Below, one piece after another: positions 25,749-34,976 of a stretch of 64,000 bases of DNA; the stretch's first letter is position 1, and each line of letters starts with the position of its first letter. A program made the position numbers and the translations under genes. Source of the stretch: Saprospiraceae bacterium (GTDB lineage: Bacteria > Bacteroidota > Bacteroidia > Chitinophagales > Saprospiraceae); NCBI GenBank assembly GCA_016710625.1, contig JADJVK010000013.1, forward strand, positions 1 to 64,000, given 5' to 3'. The notes beneath the pieces were generated by a model, which was not told the origin of the DNA, did no database searches, and saw only the letters and a list, made by a program, of their open reading frames with translations.

Positions 25749-28208
25749 ATGCAATATATTCGATATATATTTACTTTTTTACTACTAAATGCTTTTACAC
25801 CCATTTTTTCTCAGATTTATGGTGTTATTACAGATGAAAATAACCAACCACTCCCCTATGCAACAATAATTATCAAAGGAACCAGCATTGGGGTGAATTC
25901 CAATTCTGAAGGAAAATATGAGTTAGCTCTTGAAAAACGAAAACAAATCATTAATTTTCAATATGTTGGATATAAAACAGTAGAAAAAGAAATAGATTAT
26001 ATTGGAAAAAAAATGGAGATTAATGTTCAACTAAACACACAGAATGTAGAAATTAATGAAATAGTAATTAAAGCAAATGCTGAAGATCCAGCTTATGCTG
26101 TGATAAGAAAAGCAATTGAAAAAAGAGATTTTTATTTGAATGAAATAAAAAATTATACATGTGAAGCCTATGTGAAAGGCATACAAAAAGTAAAAAATGT
26201 CCCTAAAAAAATGATGGGCAAAGATATAGGAACACTAGGTGGCATCTTAGATACTTCAGGAACTGGGATTGTGTATTTATCTGAGTCCATTTCAAAATAT
26301 TATTTTAAAGCACCCTATGACAAAAAAGAAGAGATGATCTCTTCAAAAATAAGTGGAACTAGTACTGGCTTTAGTTTTAATAGAGCAACTCCATTGCAAG
26401 AATTAAGTTTTTACAACAATTATATTACTATTGGCAGGAAGCTATTATCACCAATTGGGGATGGTGCACTGAATTATTACAAGTATAAATTATTAGGATT
26501 TTATTATGATGAAAATGGATTGGCAATAAATAAAATCGAGGTGATGCCCAAAAGATCAGAAGACCCCATTTTTAGAGGCATAATATATATTGTTGATAAC
26601 GAATGGAATATACATAGCACAGAGCTTTATGCCACTTCATCAGCTACAAAAGTTGCCATTTTGGACACTTTTTGGATAAAACAAATCCATAGAAATATTG
26701 GAGCAAATAAGTGGCGACTATTTTCTCAAACCATAGATATTGGGTTCAATATTTTGGGAATTGGATTAAAGGCAAATTATAGTGGAACTTTTACAAACTA
26801 CAATCTCAATCCTCAATTCGATAACAAAACTTTTAGCAATGAAATTTTCAAGGTAAATAAAGAGGCTAACAAAAAAGATACTTCCTATTGGAGTTCGACA
26901 AGGCCAGTTCCTTTGACGACGGATGAGCAAAGGGATTATGTAAAGAAAGATAGCTTGAATAAAATATGGACTTCCAAGCCTTATATGGACTCTGTGGATA
27001 GAGCTGATAATAAATTTAAACTATCTGATTTAATCATGGGATATTCCTACGAAAATTCATATAAAAGATGGTCTGTTGGTACGATGTCGTTACTCAATTC
27101 TGTTCAATTCAATCCAATGCAAGGTTATAATATCGGTCAAACATTTTATTTTAATAAAAATTATAATGATGATAATTTAAAATGGTGGAAAATAAATGTG
27201 GGATTGAATTATGGATTTTCAGATAACCATCTAAGATTAAGTGGCAATTTCACAAAATTATACAATAGCCTGAATTACAGCAAATTAAAAATATTTGGAG
27301 GATATAAAGAGGCTACTCAGTTTAATAGTGAGAATAAATTTAATCTAATGCTCAATAGCTATTATTGTTTAGTTGAGAAGTTGAATTTGATGAAATTATA
27401 CGAAAAAAGCTACATTGGTGCAGCATATTCAAGAGAAATTGGGAATGGAATGTTTGTTAATGTAAATGCCGAATATGCAAATCGAAGTCCAATGTTTGTA
27501 ACAACTCATCATAGTTTATTTAATAAAGTTGAAGTATTTGAAGATAATGTACCTTTTAATTTAGATGACAATAGTTCGGTTTTAAAAAACCACAATGCTC
27601 TTATATCCTCTTTGGAATTAACTTATAAATTCAATCAAAAATACAGCACTACACCCGACCAAAAGATTAATCGTCCCAACAAGATGCCATTTATTACATT
27701 GAAATACATCAAAGGTTGGAAATTAAATAACACTGTAACAGATTTTGATCATTTGAATCTGACTATAACACAAGAATATTTACCAGTTGGCTTATTAGGA
27801 AATGGTAGTGGATCAATTAAGTTTGGATTTTTCCCAAGAAAAAACAATATGCAATTCATTGATTTTGCACACTTTAACGGAAATTCGAATACCCCAATTT
27901 TACATAGTTTCCTACGTCTCTATGATTTTTATTTCAGCACTACAAAACCCTACACTGAAGCACATTATGCACACCATTTTGAAGGTTATTTCTTGGATAA
28001 AATTCCATTAGTAAAAAAATTGAAATGGAAAGAAATTGTTGGATTTTCAAATGTTTGGTCAAATGACATAACTTACTCCGAAATTTCATTGGGTTTTGAA
28101 AATGTTGGTTATGGATTATTTCGTTTTTTCAAATTCCATATTGTAGGAACTTTTGTCAATACGACTTATGCTGGAATAGGAATTGCAGTTCAGGCGAATT
28201 TGAAGTAA
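25749..28208 (+). CDS. DUF5686/carboxypeptidase-regulatory-like outer-membrane protein
   Basis: 819 residues: signal peptide ending near IFSQ, then a CarboxypepD_reg-like beta-sandwich (IYGVITDENNQPLPYATIIIKGT...NSEGKYEL...FQYVGYKTVEKEI, about residues 23-100), then the DUF5686 region (AYAVIRKAIEKRDFYLNEIKNYTCEAYVKG is a typical family opening), with many amphipathic strands to the C-terminus suggesting a barrel. Found widely in Bacteroidota next to, but distinct from, TonB-dependent transporters. Function unknown. Single gene, divergent from the Spo0M-like gene (66-bp gap). Confidence 0.85.
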   Translation: MQYIRYIFTFLLLNAFTPIFSQIYGVITDENNQPLPYATIIIKGTSIGVNSNSEGKYELALEKRKQIINFQYVGYKTVEKEIDYIGKKMEINVQLNTQNVEINEIVIKANAEDPAYAVIRKAIEKRDFYLNEIKNYTCEAYVKGIQKVKNVPKKMMGKDIGTLGGILDTSGTGIVYLSESISKYYFKAPYDKKEEMISSKISGTSTGFSFNRATPLQELSFYNNYITIGRKLLSPIGDGALNYYKYKLLGFYYDENGLAINKIEVMPKRSEDPIFRGIIYIVDNEWNIHSTELYATSSATKVAILDTFWIKQIHRNIGANKWRLFSQTIDIGFNILGIGLKANYSGTFTNYNLNPQFDNKTFSNEIFKVNKEANKKDTSYWSSTRPVPLTTDEQRDYVKKDSLNKIWTSKPYMDSVDRADNKFKLSDLIMGYSYENSYKRWSVGTMSLLNSVQFNPMQGYNIGQTFYFNKNYNDDNLKWWKINVGLNYGFSDNHLRLSGNFTKLYNSLNYSKLKIFGGYKEATQFNSENKFNLMLNSYYCLVEKLNLMKLYEKSYIGAAYSREIGNGMFVNVNAEYANRSPMFVTTHHSLFNKVEVFEDNVPFNLDDNSSVLKNHNALISSLELTYKFNQKYSTTPDQKINRPNKMPFITLKYIKGWKLNNTVTDFDHLNLTITQEYLPVGLLGNGSGSIKFGFFPRKNNMQFIDFAHFNGNSNTPILHSFLRLYDFYFSTTKPYTEAHYAHHFEGYFLDKIPLVKKLKWKEIVGFSNVWSNDITYSEISLGFENVGYGLFRFFKFHIVGTFVNTTYAGIGIAVQANLK

Positions 28209-28370
28209 TTGAAATTAATATTGATTAGAATAAATTTTTATCTTACTTGATTTCAATTAACCATAAACTTTAACTTTTGATCTTAAATTTATTGTTTCCG
28301 GATAAATTTTATTACAGAATTTACCTGCTGTTCCAAACTTCTAGTAAATTCGTAACCAAATTACCGAATC

Positions 28371-28460
28371 CCCAAATAAACCAAATAAACCAATTCAACA
28401 AATCAACAAATAAACAAATCAACATCTCCAACAACTACACCAACTCCAACAAATAAACAT
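28371..28460. repeat. AC-rich low-complexity repeat
   Basis: Irregular repeats of AAATAAACC and CAACAAATCAAC between two convergent genes. The same words occur in the convergent gap at 48.06-48.18 kb and, less extensively, at 1.4-1.5 kb. Confidence 0.55.
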
Positions 28461-28467
28461 TTTGAAC

Positions 28468-28508
28468 AAAAAAATAGACTAGCAAGAAATTCCTACTAGT
28501 CTATTTTT
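28468..28508. terminator. Bidirectional Rho-independent terminator
   Basis: AAAATAGACTAG (28471-28482) and CTAGTCTATTTT (28496-28507) form a perfect 12-bp stem flanked by A and T runs, between the convergent DUF5686 and TPR genes. It can serve both strands. Confidence 0.8.
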
Positions 28509-28529
28509 CAATAAATTATCTAAAATTCA

Positions 28530-29852
28530 TTAGAATTTAAAATAAGGAGTGTTTTTGCCACCTGAATTGATGGTTTCCAATCTCTTTTTAAATTCGTTAG
28601 ATTTTTCTAAATCGTTTGTTTTAGCAAATATTTCTTTCAAAGCGATAATAGTGTTTGCGTCATTTGGATTAAATGACTCCGCTTTTTGGAAATAAGGTAA
28701 TGCTTGAGCAAAAAGTGCTTTAATTTCGTCAGAAACTGCATTGTATTTCTTTGTTCCTTCTTTAGAATAATCATCTTGTAATTTGATTAAATCTTTTGTT
28801 TTAGAAGCAGCTCTGTTGTAATAATAGGCACCAACACTATAGTTTGCATCGGCATTGTTTGGTTGCTTTTTCAAAGCAGCCTCATAACTTCCTAATGCCT
28901 CTTTTGAGTATTCAGCAGCTTTTTCAGGATTTTTCAATGAATCTTGTGCAATTAATGCAAGATTGTCATAAACATTTCCCAAAGTATTATACAAAGAAAC
29001 ATTGTTTGGTTCTTTCTCAATTGCTAACTTCAATTTTCCTGTAAGTTCGTCCAACTTATTGATTCTCAAATAGTGATTGATCTCTGTAAACAATAATGAA
29101 GTTTCGTCTGGAAATAATTTTCTACCTTCCTCTAAATACGACAAAGCTTTTTTAGGATCTTCTGCATATGTCATATTGTATAATCCATCATAAACTGCTG
29201 CATCTTTGTATTTCACTTTATATAGTTTCTCATACAAAACTTTAGCTTCTGGTGTCATTTTAGCTAAATTAGCACAAACTGCAGCGTAAAATGTATATTG
29301 ATTTAAAGAAGTATCTGCCAAAACTGCTTTTTCACCAGCACCTTTCAAAGTTTCTTGACCTTCAACAACAGCATTGAAAGCAGAATAAGCTGCTCCATAT
29401 TGTTTTTCTTGGTATTTATCTGCCCCCATGTTTCTCAAACCATTAGAAACTTCAGCAATTCCTTTGATGGCATCTGACTTTTCATATTTCTTTTGAGCAA
29501 ACTCTAAAGCTTTTTTATATGCATTATAAGCTGTTAATGAAGCATCTGGATATTGACTTTTTGCATTGTTGTTGATCATTTTCATTGCATTGTCTTTATT
29601 CATATACTCTGTATAAATCATTGCTTTAGTTTGCCATGTCTTCGCACTATTTTTAGTCAAATCATTGTTACAAGCTATTTCAATGGCAGCTTTTGCTTCA
29701 TCTAATCTTGCAATATTGGTCTGATCCGAAATATATGCATTCAAGCCTTTCGTTGCTTTCTTAATTGCTTTCTCCGGATCATTATCATCTTGTGCAGTTA
29801 ATTGAACTGCCACAAATAGAATTATTAAAGAATTTAAAAACAGTCTTTTCAT
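28530..29852 (-). CDS. Exported TPR protein downstream of gyrA
   Basis: 440 residues. Signal peptide (cleavage near LTAQ, about residue 20), then mostly alpha-helical. Recognisable TPR-like helices include SAFNAVVEGQETL, AYYYNRAASKTKDL, LYNTLGNVYDNLA, AEYSKEALGSYEAALKKQPNNADANYSVGAYYYNRA and ALPYFQKAESFNPNDANTI. Periplasmic. It lies 91 bp downstream of gyrA in the same direction, an arrangement I recall from other Bacteroidota. No enzymatic motif; probably a scaffold or interaction protein. Confidence 0.8.
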   Translation of the reverse strand: MKRLFLNSLIILFVAVQLTAQDDNDPEKAIKKATKGLNAYISDQTNIARLDEAKAAIEIACNNDLTKNSAKTWQTKAMIYTEYMNKDNAMKMINNNAKSQYPDASLTAYNAYKKALEFAQKKYEKSDAIKGIAEVSNGLRNMGADKYQEKQYGAAYSAFNAVVEGQETLKGAGEKAVLADTSLNQYTFYAAVCANLAKMTPEAKVLYEKLYKVKYKDAAVYDGLYNMTYAEDPKKALSYLEEGRKLFPDETSLLFTEINHYLRINKLDELTGKLKLAIEKEPNNVSLYNTLGNVYDNLALIAQDSLKNPEKAAEYSKEALGSYEAALKKQPNNADANYSVGAYYYNRAASKTKDLIKLQDDYSKEGTKKYNAVSDEIKALFAQALPYFQKAESFNPNDANTIIALKEIFAKTNDLEKSNEFKKRLETINSGGKNTPYFKF

Positions 29853-29943
29853 TTTATAAAGATATTTAAATTAAAATAAGTATTGATCAATATTACAAAT
29901 TTCGCATTGAATAAATTCATTTCTTTTGTTAACGTTTTTCAAA

Positions 29944-30741
29944 CTATTCGTTAACATTTGTATCAGTAGCTTCAGTCGTATCTGTTGCTTCAGTAACATC
30001 AGTAGAATCTGTCAATGGCGTTTCATCTTCCTCATCAGATGGTGGAGTCACTGCGATATCCGCAATTTGATCCGTATCGTCCAATCTGATTATTTTTACA
30101 CCTTGTGTTGCTCTTCCTTGGATCCTTAAATCTGAAATATTGATTTTGATTGTAATTCCAGATTTGTTTGTGATCATTAATCCTTCCTCTTCTTTTACTA
30201 ACTTAATAGCGACCAATAATCCAGTTTTATCGGTGATATTGATGGTTTTCACCCCTTTACCACCTCTATTAGTTACTCTGTATTCAGGCTCACCAGTTTC
30301 TGGGTCATCCAAATAAGAACGTTTACCCATCCCTTTCTCAGATACTACTAACACACTGGAAATGTTATCATTAGGATCCACACAAACCATTCCAACTACT
30401 TGATCTACACCATCTTCTTCCAACAAAATTCCTCTTACACCTGCAGCTGTTCTACCCATCGGACGAACGGTTCTTTCATTGAATCGAATTGCTTTACCAT
30501 TTTTACTAGCCAAAACAATTTCGTTGGTACCATTGGTCAATTTTGCCTCCAATAACATGTCATCATCATGGATGGTAATTGCTTGAATACCAGATACTCT
30601 TGGTCGAGAATAGTCCTCTAAAGAAGTCTTTTTGATTTGTCCCATTTTGGTACAGAAAATAATATAATTATTCTCTAAAAACTCTTTATCAGTCAAGTCC
30701 TTCACGATGATAAATGCTTTCACCTTATCATCTTGTGGCAA
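29944..30741 (-). CDS. gyrA: DNA gyrase subunit A, fragment 3 of 3 (C-terminal domain)
   Basis: C-terminal beta-pinwheel of GyrA, which wraps DNA for negative supercoiling. Blades are visible as repeated 'I..I.L...D' motifs; the GyrA-box-like element is TNRGGKGVKTINI. It ends in an acidic Asp/Thr tail (DEEDETPLTDST...). It is out of frame with fragment 2 because one extra base lies in the CCCC run at 30798-30801: removing it gives VWEIPEVAKTASGRVIQNI, the normal continuation. Coding sequence therefore begins upstream of the listed start. Confidence 0.9.
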   Translation of the reverse strand: MPQDDKVKAFIIVKDLTDKEFLENNYIIFCTKMGQIKKTSLEDYSRPRVSGIQAITIHDDDMLLEAKLTNGTNEIVLASKNGKAIRFNERTVRPMGRTAAGVRGILLEEDGVDQVVGMVCVDPNDNISSVLVVSEKGMGKRSYLDDPETGEPEYRVTNRGGKGVKTINITDKTGLLVAIKLVKEEEGLMITNKSGITIKINISDLRIQGRATQGVKIIRLDDTDQIADIAVTPPSDEEDETPLTDSTDVTEATDTTEATDTNVNE

Positions 30742-30823
30742 ATTAATAATATTTTGAATGACTCTTCCAGAGGCTGTTTTAGCAACTTCAGGGATTTCCC
30801 CAAACTCTCAACCAATAACATCT

Positions 30824-32317
30824 TCATCTTTCAGTGAATAACAATAAGTAATTCAAGGTGTTGGCAACAAGCATTTGTTCGATGAAGTCCTCATTACGAG
30901 TTTTACTACCCATTGAGCCTCTTCCTCCTCTACCCTGTGTCTTATATTCACTTGATTTTGTTCGTTTTATGTAGCCTAAATGAGAAATAGTTACCACCAT
31001 TTCTTCATCTGCCAACATATCTTCTATACTGATTTCGCCATCTGCATAGCTAATTTCAGTTCTTCTTTCATCACCAAACTTGTCCTTAATTTCGTTCAGT
31101 TCAACTTTGATGATGTCATATTTCATAGATTCGCTACTCAAAACCAAACGATAGTGTTCGATCATTTTGAGTAATTCCTCGTATTCGTTCGCTACTTTTT
31201 CTCTTTCAAGACCTGTCAAACGTTGCAATCTCATTTCCAAAATAGCTTTTGCCTGAGTATCAGACAAGAAGTATTCTGTTTTAGCATCGATTTCCATGAT
31301 TCTCAAAACCAATGAATTGACAGGATGGAATGGCTTTGCCATCAACAACTCCTTCGCTTCATCAGGATTTTTTGAACGACGAATCAAATTGATTACCTCA
31401 TCCAAATCATCTATAGCAACTAATAAACCTTCTAAAATATGAGCTCTATCTAAAGCTTTCTTCAAGTCGAACTGAGTTCTTCTTGTCACCACTTCCAAAC
31501 GGAACTTGATGAACTCCTTCAGCATTTCCCTAGTACTCAAGGTACGAGGACGGCCATTTACTAAAGCAACATTATTGATACCATAAGATGTTTGAAGCGG
31601 CGTATATTTGAAAAGGCTGCTCAACACCACATTGGCAATAGCATCTCTTTTCAAATCAATCACAACTCTAAGTCCTTGTCTATCAGACTCATCTCTAATA
31701 TCACTAATGCCATTTAGTTTTTTATCATTAACTAACTCAGCTATTTTTGCAACTAAGACTGATTTATTTACTTGATAAGGAATTTCGGTAATAATGATAG
31801 ATTCTCTACCACCAGAACTCGTTTCAATTTCAGTTCTACCCCTTACCACTACTCTACCTCTACCCGTTTCAAAACCTTCTCTCACTCCTTCGTAGCCATA
31901 GATGATACCACCAGTTGGGAAATCAGGAGCAGTAATAATTTGAATTAATTCAGAATTTTCAATATCTGGATTGTCGATCATAGCGATCGTTCCATTAATT
32001 ACTTCAGTAAGATTATGTGGTAAAATATTGGTAGCCATACCAACAGCAATTCCGGAAGCTCCATTTATAAGTAGGTTCGGAATTTTAGAAGGCATTACAG
32101 TTGGCTCTTCCAATGAATCATCAAAATTCAAAGTAAAGTCAACAGTTTCCTTTTCAAGGTCAGAAAGGATTTCATCTGTAATCCGCTTCATTCTTGCCTC
32201 TGTATAACGCATTGCCGCAGGGCTATCACCATCCATTGAGCCAAAGTTTCCTTGACCATCAATTAATGGATAACGCAAAGACCAACTTTGAGCCATACGA
32301 ACCATTGCATCATACAC
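30824..32317 (-). CDS. gyrA: DNA gyrase subunit A, fragment 2 of 3 (breakage-reunion domain)
   Basis: Most of the catalytic domain. It has the active-site Tyr in AAMRYTEARM, the DNA-gate region VGMATNILPHNLTEVI, the coiled coil (EKVANEYEELLKMIEHYRL) and the start of the first pinwheel blade (GRGGRGSMGSKTRNEDFIEQM). It follows fragment 1 in the same frame, separated only by a TAG at 32339-32341; the GTG at 32317 is not a real start, since HPHGDTS is coded before it. It ends at a TGA at 30824-30826 where the family has Gly (TER-G-RCYW). The quinolone-resistance region reads HGDTSVYD: Thr at the position of E. coli Ser83, Asp87 kept. Confidence 0.93.
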   Translation of the reverse strand: MYDAMVRMAQSWSLRYPLIDGQGNFGSMDGDSPAAMRYTEARMKRITDEILSDLEKETVDFTLNFDDSLEEPTVMPSKIPNLLINGASGIAVGMATNILPHNLTEVINGTIAMIDNPDIENSELIQIITAPDFPTGGIIYGYEGVREGFETGRGRVVVRGRTEIETSSGGRESIIITEIPYQVNKSVLVAKIAELVNDKKLNGISDIRDESDRQGLRVVIDLKRDAIANVVLSSLFKYTPLQTSYGINNVALVNGRPRTLSTREMLKEFIKFRLEVVTRRTQFDLKKALDRAHILEGLLVAIDDLDEVINLIRRSKNPDEAKELLMAKPFHPVNSLVLRIMEIDAKTEYFLSDTQAKAILEMRLQRLTGLEREKVANEYEELLKMIEHYRLVLSSESMKYDIIKVELNEIKDKFGDERRTEISYADGEISIEDMLADEEMVVTISHLGYIKRTKSSEYKTQGRGGRGSMGSKTRNEDFIEQMLVANTLNYLLLFTER

Positions 32318-32338
32318 AGAAGTATCACCATGTGGATG

Positions 32339-32566
32339 CTATTTACCAAGTACTTCACCGACAATACGGGCAGATTTTTTGTGTGGTTTGTTGTAGGACA
32401 TTCCCAATTCGTGCATACCAAACAAAACTCTTCTATGCACTGGCTTCAAGCCATCTCTCACATCTGGCAAAGCTCTAGAAACAATCACTGACATTGAATA
32501 ATCAATGTAAGCAGTTTTCATTTCATCTTCGATATTGACAGGGATAATCCGTGGATCTTGTGACAT
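32339..32566 (-). CDS. gyrA: DNA gyrase subunit A, fragment 1 of 3 (N-terminus)
   Basis: The first 75 residues of GyrA: IIPVNIEDEMKTAYIDYSM, SRALPDVRDGLKPVHRRVL and KKSARIVGEVLGK. The next codon is TAG where all GyrA proteins have the Tyr of GKYHPHGD. Together with fragments 2 and 3 the gene spans 32566-29944, about 873 residues, the normal GyrA size. A TAT/TAC-to-TAG change in a normally essential gene, plus a second nonsense codon and an indel further on, points to sequence errors or a non-functional copy. Confidence 0.93.
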   Translation of the reverse strand: MSQDPRIIPVNIEDEMKTAYIDYSMSVIVSRALPDVRDGLKPVHRRVLFGMHELGMSYNKPHKKSARIVGEVLGK

Positions 32567-32704
32567 ATTACAATTTATGTTAATTCAAAACGACGCAAAT
32601 TTAGTAAAAATGGGCTATTAAAGAATTTTTGGTTTATTTATTCAAAAAAATCATCAAATATTTTCGTTTTTACAAGGTAAGTTCCCTAATAAATTTTGAT
32701 TTTT

Positions 32705-33151
32705 TTATTTCCTTTTTCTAATTTTTGGTTGATTCCATTCTTCTTTTTGAGCATATTCCACAATTGCTTTTACGGCATTCACCAAAGATAAAAACACCAA
32801 AAAGCAAAAAGTAACCACAATAAGAATCCATTTATAAAATCCTGCTTCTTGTAATGGAATTCTGCAAAACAAATAAGCTACCAAACCCAATGAAACTATT
32901 AAAAAAACATAAGCTATCACAGCTTTCAATAAGAATTTATTAAAGTCAATATTGAATGCTGCATAAACGCTACAAGATGCAGCAAAAAGCAAGGAACAAG
33001 CAGCGACTATCATCCACAAAAAAGTTTCCTCTAATTCAATGCCAATTGCTTTTGCAAGATAGGATAAAAGCATTAATACAAATCCAATTGCAAAGGTTAA
33101 TACGGCATGTTTGAAAGCATTATACTCTTTCGGATAAAGAAAATTCCACAT
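32705..33151 (-). CDS. Small integral membrane protein
   Basis: 148 residues with four hydrophobic segments (about 14-36, 42-66, 74-98 and 106-130) and basic ends (KIRKRK at the C-terminus). No signature of a transporter or enzyme. I do not recognise the family. It stands between gyrA and the DUF1080 gene on the same strand, with gaps of 48 and 138 bp. Confidence 0.65.
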   Translation of the reverse strand: MWNFLYPKEYNAFKHAVLTFAIGFVLMLLSYLAKAIGIELEETFLWMIVAACSLLFAASCSVYAAFNIDFNKFLLKAVIAYVFLIVSLGLVAYLFCRIPLQEAGFYKWILIVVTFCFLVFLSLVNAVKAIVEYAQKEEWNQPKIRKRK

Positions 33152-33198
33152 AATTTTAAATTAGAATAATTCTTTAAAGATAACACATTTTCAGCAAC

Positions 33199-33939
33199 TT
33201 ATCTAACTTTTCTAATTTTAATATTTTTAAACCAAACCTTATCTCCGTGGTCTTGTAAAGCTAAATAACCTTTTGTATTCAAACCATATACTTCCGCTAA
33301 ATCTTTGAATTTGCTATTTTTGATAAGCTCCTCATATTTTTTATTTCCAATAGTAAAATCAACAACTTTTTCGCCATTGAGCCAATGTTGCACTCTACCT
33401 TCTTTTATCTTAATTTTCAATTTATTCCATTCCCCAGCAGGTTTTGAAGCATCTCTTGGAGAAGCAATCAAGTCAAATAAATCACCTGATTTGTGTTTCA
33501 TGATTTTTCCGTCAGGATGGCAAGTGCTGTCTAACAATTGATATTCCAAGCCTGTTTCCCAAGTGTAGTCGTATTTTTTGTTTTCAACAACATTATAAAG
33601 TACACCACTATTGCCACAAGCTGCAATTTTCCATTCTAAAATCAATTCGAAATCTTGAAATTTATCATCCGAAACCAAATCTTCTCTGTCGTTTTCATCA
33701 GATTTACCCTCAACTTTCAAATGCAAAGCATTATCTTCCACCACCCATCTTTCACCAACATTTTTCGAGTTGTAATTGTGCCAACCTTTCAATGATTTTC
33801 CATCAAATAATAATACCCATCCATCCTCTTTTTCTTTCTTTGATAGTTCGTTATCTACAGCGGCAGCCTTCTTTTGACCAAAGGATAAACTATTCATTAC
33901 CAACAATAAAGATATAGAAAACAAAAATTTAAATTTCAT
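33199..33939 (-). CDS. DUF1080 (3-keto-disaccharide hydrolase-like) secreted protein
   Basis: Starting at the ATG at 33939 gives a normal signal peptide (MKFKFLFSISLLLVMNSLSFGQ); the longer frame adds 18 unlikely residues. The mature part is the DUF1080 concanavalin-like domain: GWVLLFDGKSLKGWHNYNSK, DFELILEWKIAACGNSGVLYNV, ETGLEYQLLDS, GEWNKLKIKIKEGRVQHWLNGEKVVDF and GYLALQDHGDKVWFKNIKIR. Family members bind or hydrolyse (3-keto) disaccharides in the periplasm or outside the cell. Substrate not readable. Intact. Confidence 0.88.
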   Translation of the reverse strand: MKFKFLFSISLLLVMNSLSFGQKKAAAVDNELSKKEKEDGWVLLFDGKSLKGWHNYNSKNVGERWVVEDNALHLKVEGKSDENDREDLVSDDKFQDFELILEWKIAACGNSGVLYNVVENKKYDYTWETGLEYQLLDSTCHPDGKIMKHKSGDLFDLIASPRDASKPAGEWNKLKIKIKEGRVQHWLNGEKVVDFTIGNKKYEELIKNSKFKDLAEVYGLNTKGYLALQDHGDKVWFKNIKIRKVR

Positions 33940-34018
33940 ATTATAAATTATTTTGATGTGAAAATTTTGATAAAAATATAAATTATTTGTCAAAAATACT
34001 ATTAAAGTAAAATTTATA

Positions 34019-34975
34019 TTATTTGTACACCTTTTTGTCCGTTAAGGAAATCAGAAATTGCTCAAGATCAATTTTCTCTTGTTCTGTCAAATGTAAAGGG
34101 GCATTGAGCAAAGTATCTCTATTGATGGCGTTGGGTAGTAATTTTAATGGATCATCATAATAATCAATGACTTCTTTTAAAGTTTTAAAATAACCATTGT
34201 GCATATAGGGCGGTGTTTTAGCAACATTTCTCAATGTTGGCACTTTGAATTTTCCTAAATCAGCACTATCCTTCGTTATAGTAAATCGCCCAACATCTTT
34301 CATCGTTTTTCCATCAAACATCCCTACATTTTTGAAATCATCACCTGTAAAATCGGGAGAAAAATGACATTCAAAACATTTCGTTTTAGGGTTCAAAAAG
34401 AGTTTTCTACCTCTCTTTGCACTTTCAGACATATTGTTGGGTTTATCTTGCATCCAGTTATCAAATTCAGTTTCTTCTGTTTCTAAAGTCATTTCAAAAC
34501 TGACAATAGCATTGGTGATATTGGCTGAATCGGCTAATTTTCCATAGATTTTTTTGAAATATTTTCGATATTTATCCAATTTATTGATTCGATTGGCTCC
34601 TTCTCTCAAACTAAAATCCATTTCATCAGGATGATTCACAGGAAAATGAACTTGTTCTTCCAAAGTTGCAGCTCTTCCATCATAAAAGAAGTATGGTCTG
34701 AACTTAATATTCATCACAGAAGGTGTATTTCTAGTACCAATCCTGCCAAAAACACCTTTACTCACTTTTGTTGAATCAGCAAATCCTAAACTAGGAATAT
34801 GACAAGAAGCACAACTAATAGTTTTATCTCTTGATAATAATTTTTCCTCGAATAAGATGCTACCTAATTTTTCTTTTGTCATTGGTTCTGCAACATACTC
34901 ATTCACAGCACTTTCCAACAACACAAAACCAATTACACCAATTATAAATAAATAAATATTTTTCCTGAACTTCAC
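34019..34975 (-). CDS. Dihaem cytochrome c peroxidase (CcpA/MauG family)
   Basis: 318 residues: N-terminal membrane/signal segment (residues 7-24) and two c-type haem sites, C55-x-x-C58-H59 (CASCH) and C200-x-x-C203-H204 (CFECH). Other family motifs: NTPSVMNIKFRPYFFYDGRAATLEEQ, FPVNHPDEMDF, KVPTLRNVAKTPPYMHNGYFKTLKEVIDYY. Located in the periplasm, it reduces hydrogen peroxide (or oxidises a protein partner, as MauG does) using electrons from cytochrome c. The stop of folD is separated from this gene's start by a single base, so they form one operon, though no functional link is known. Confidence 0.92.
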   Translation of the reverse strand: MKFRKNIYLFIIGVIGFVLLESAVNEYVAEPMTKEKLGSILFEEKLLSRDKTISCASCHIPSLGFADSTKVSKGVFGRIGTRNTPSVMNIKFRPYFFYDGRAATLEEQVHFPVNHPDEMDFSLREGANRINKLDKYRKYFKKIYGKLADSANITNAIVSFEMTLETEETEFDNWMQDKPNNMSESAKRGRKLFLNPKTKCFECHFSPDFTGDDFKNVGMFDGKTMKDVGRFTITKDSADLGKFKVPTLRNVAKTPPYMHNGYFKTLKEVIDYYDDPLKLLPNAINRDTLLNAPLHLTEQEKIDLEQFLISLTDKKVYK

Positions 34976-34976
34976 C

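Larger units (their letters stand above)
28209..28529. other. Convergent intergenic region with AC-rich repeat and terminator
   Basis: 321 bp without a reading frame, between convergent genes. It contains the AC-rich segment at 28371-28460 and the terminator at 28468-28508. Confidence 0.5.

Noticed and set aside
28371..28460. CRISPR-like or tRNA content in AC-rich repeats
   Set aside because: The units are irregular, 7-12 bases long and low in complexity; no regular spacing or cloverleaf.
568..32341. Stop codon reassignment (TGA read as Gly, TAG as Tyr)
   Set aside because: TGA falls at likely Gly positions three times (568, 19758, 30824). But TGA also ends the LamG, yceI and propeller-kinase frames at natural C-termini with overlapping downstream starts, most genes contain no internal TGA, TAG ends several genes, and the same genes also carry indels.
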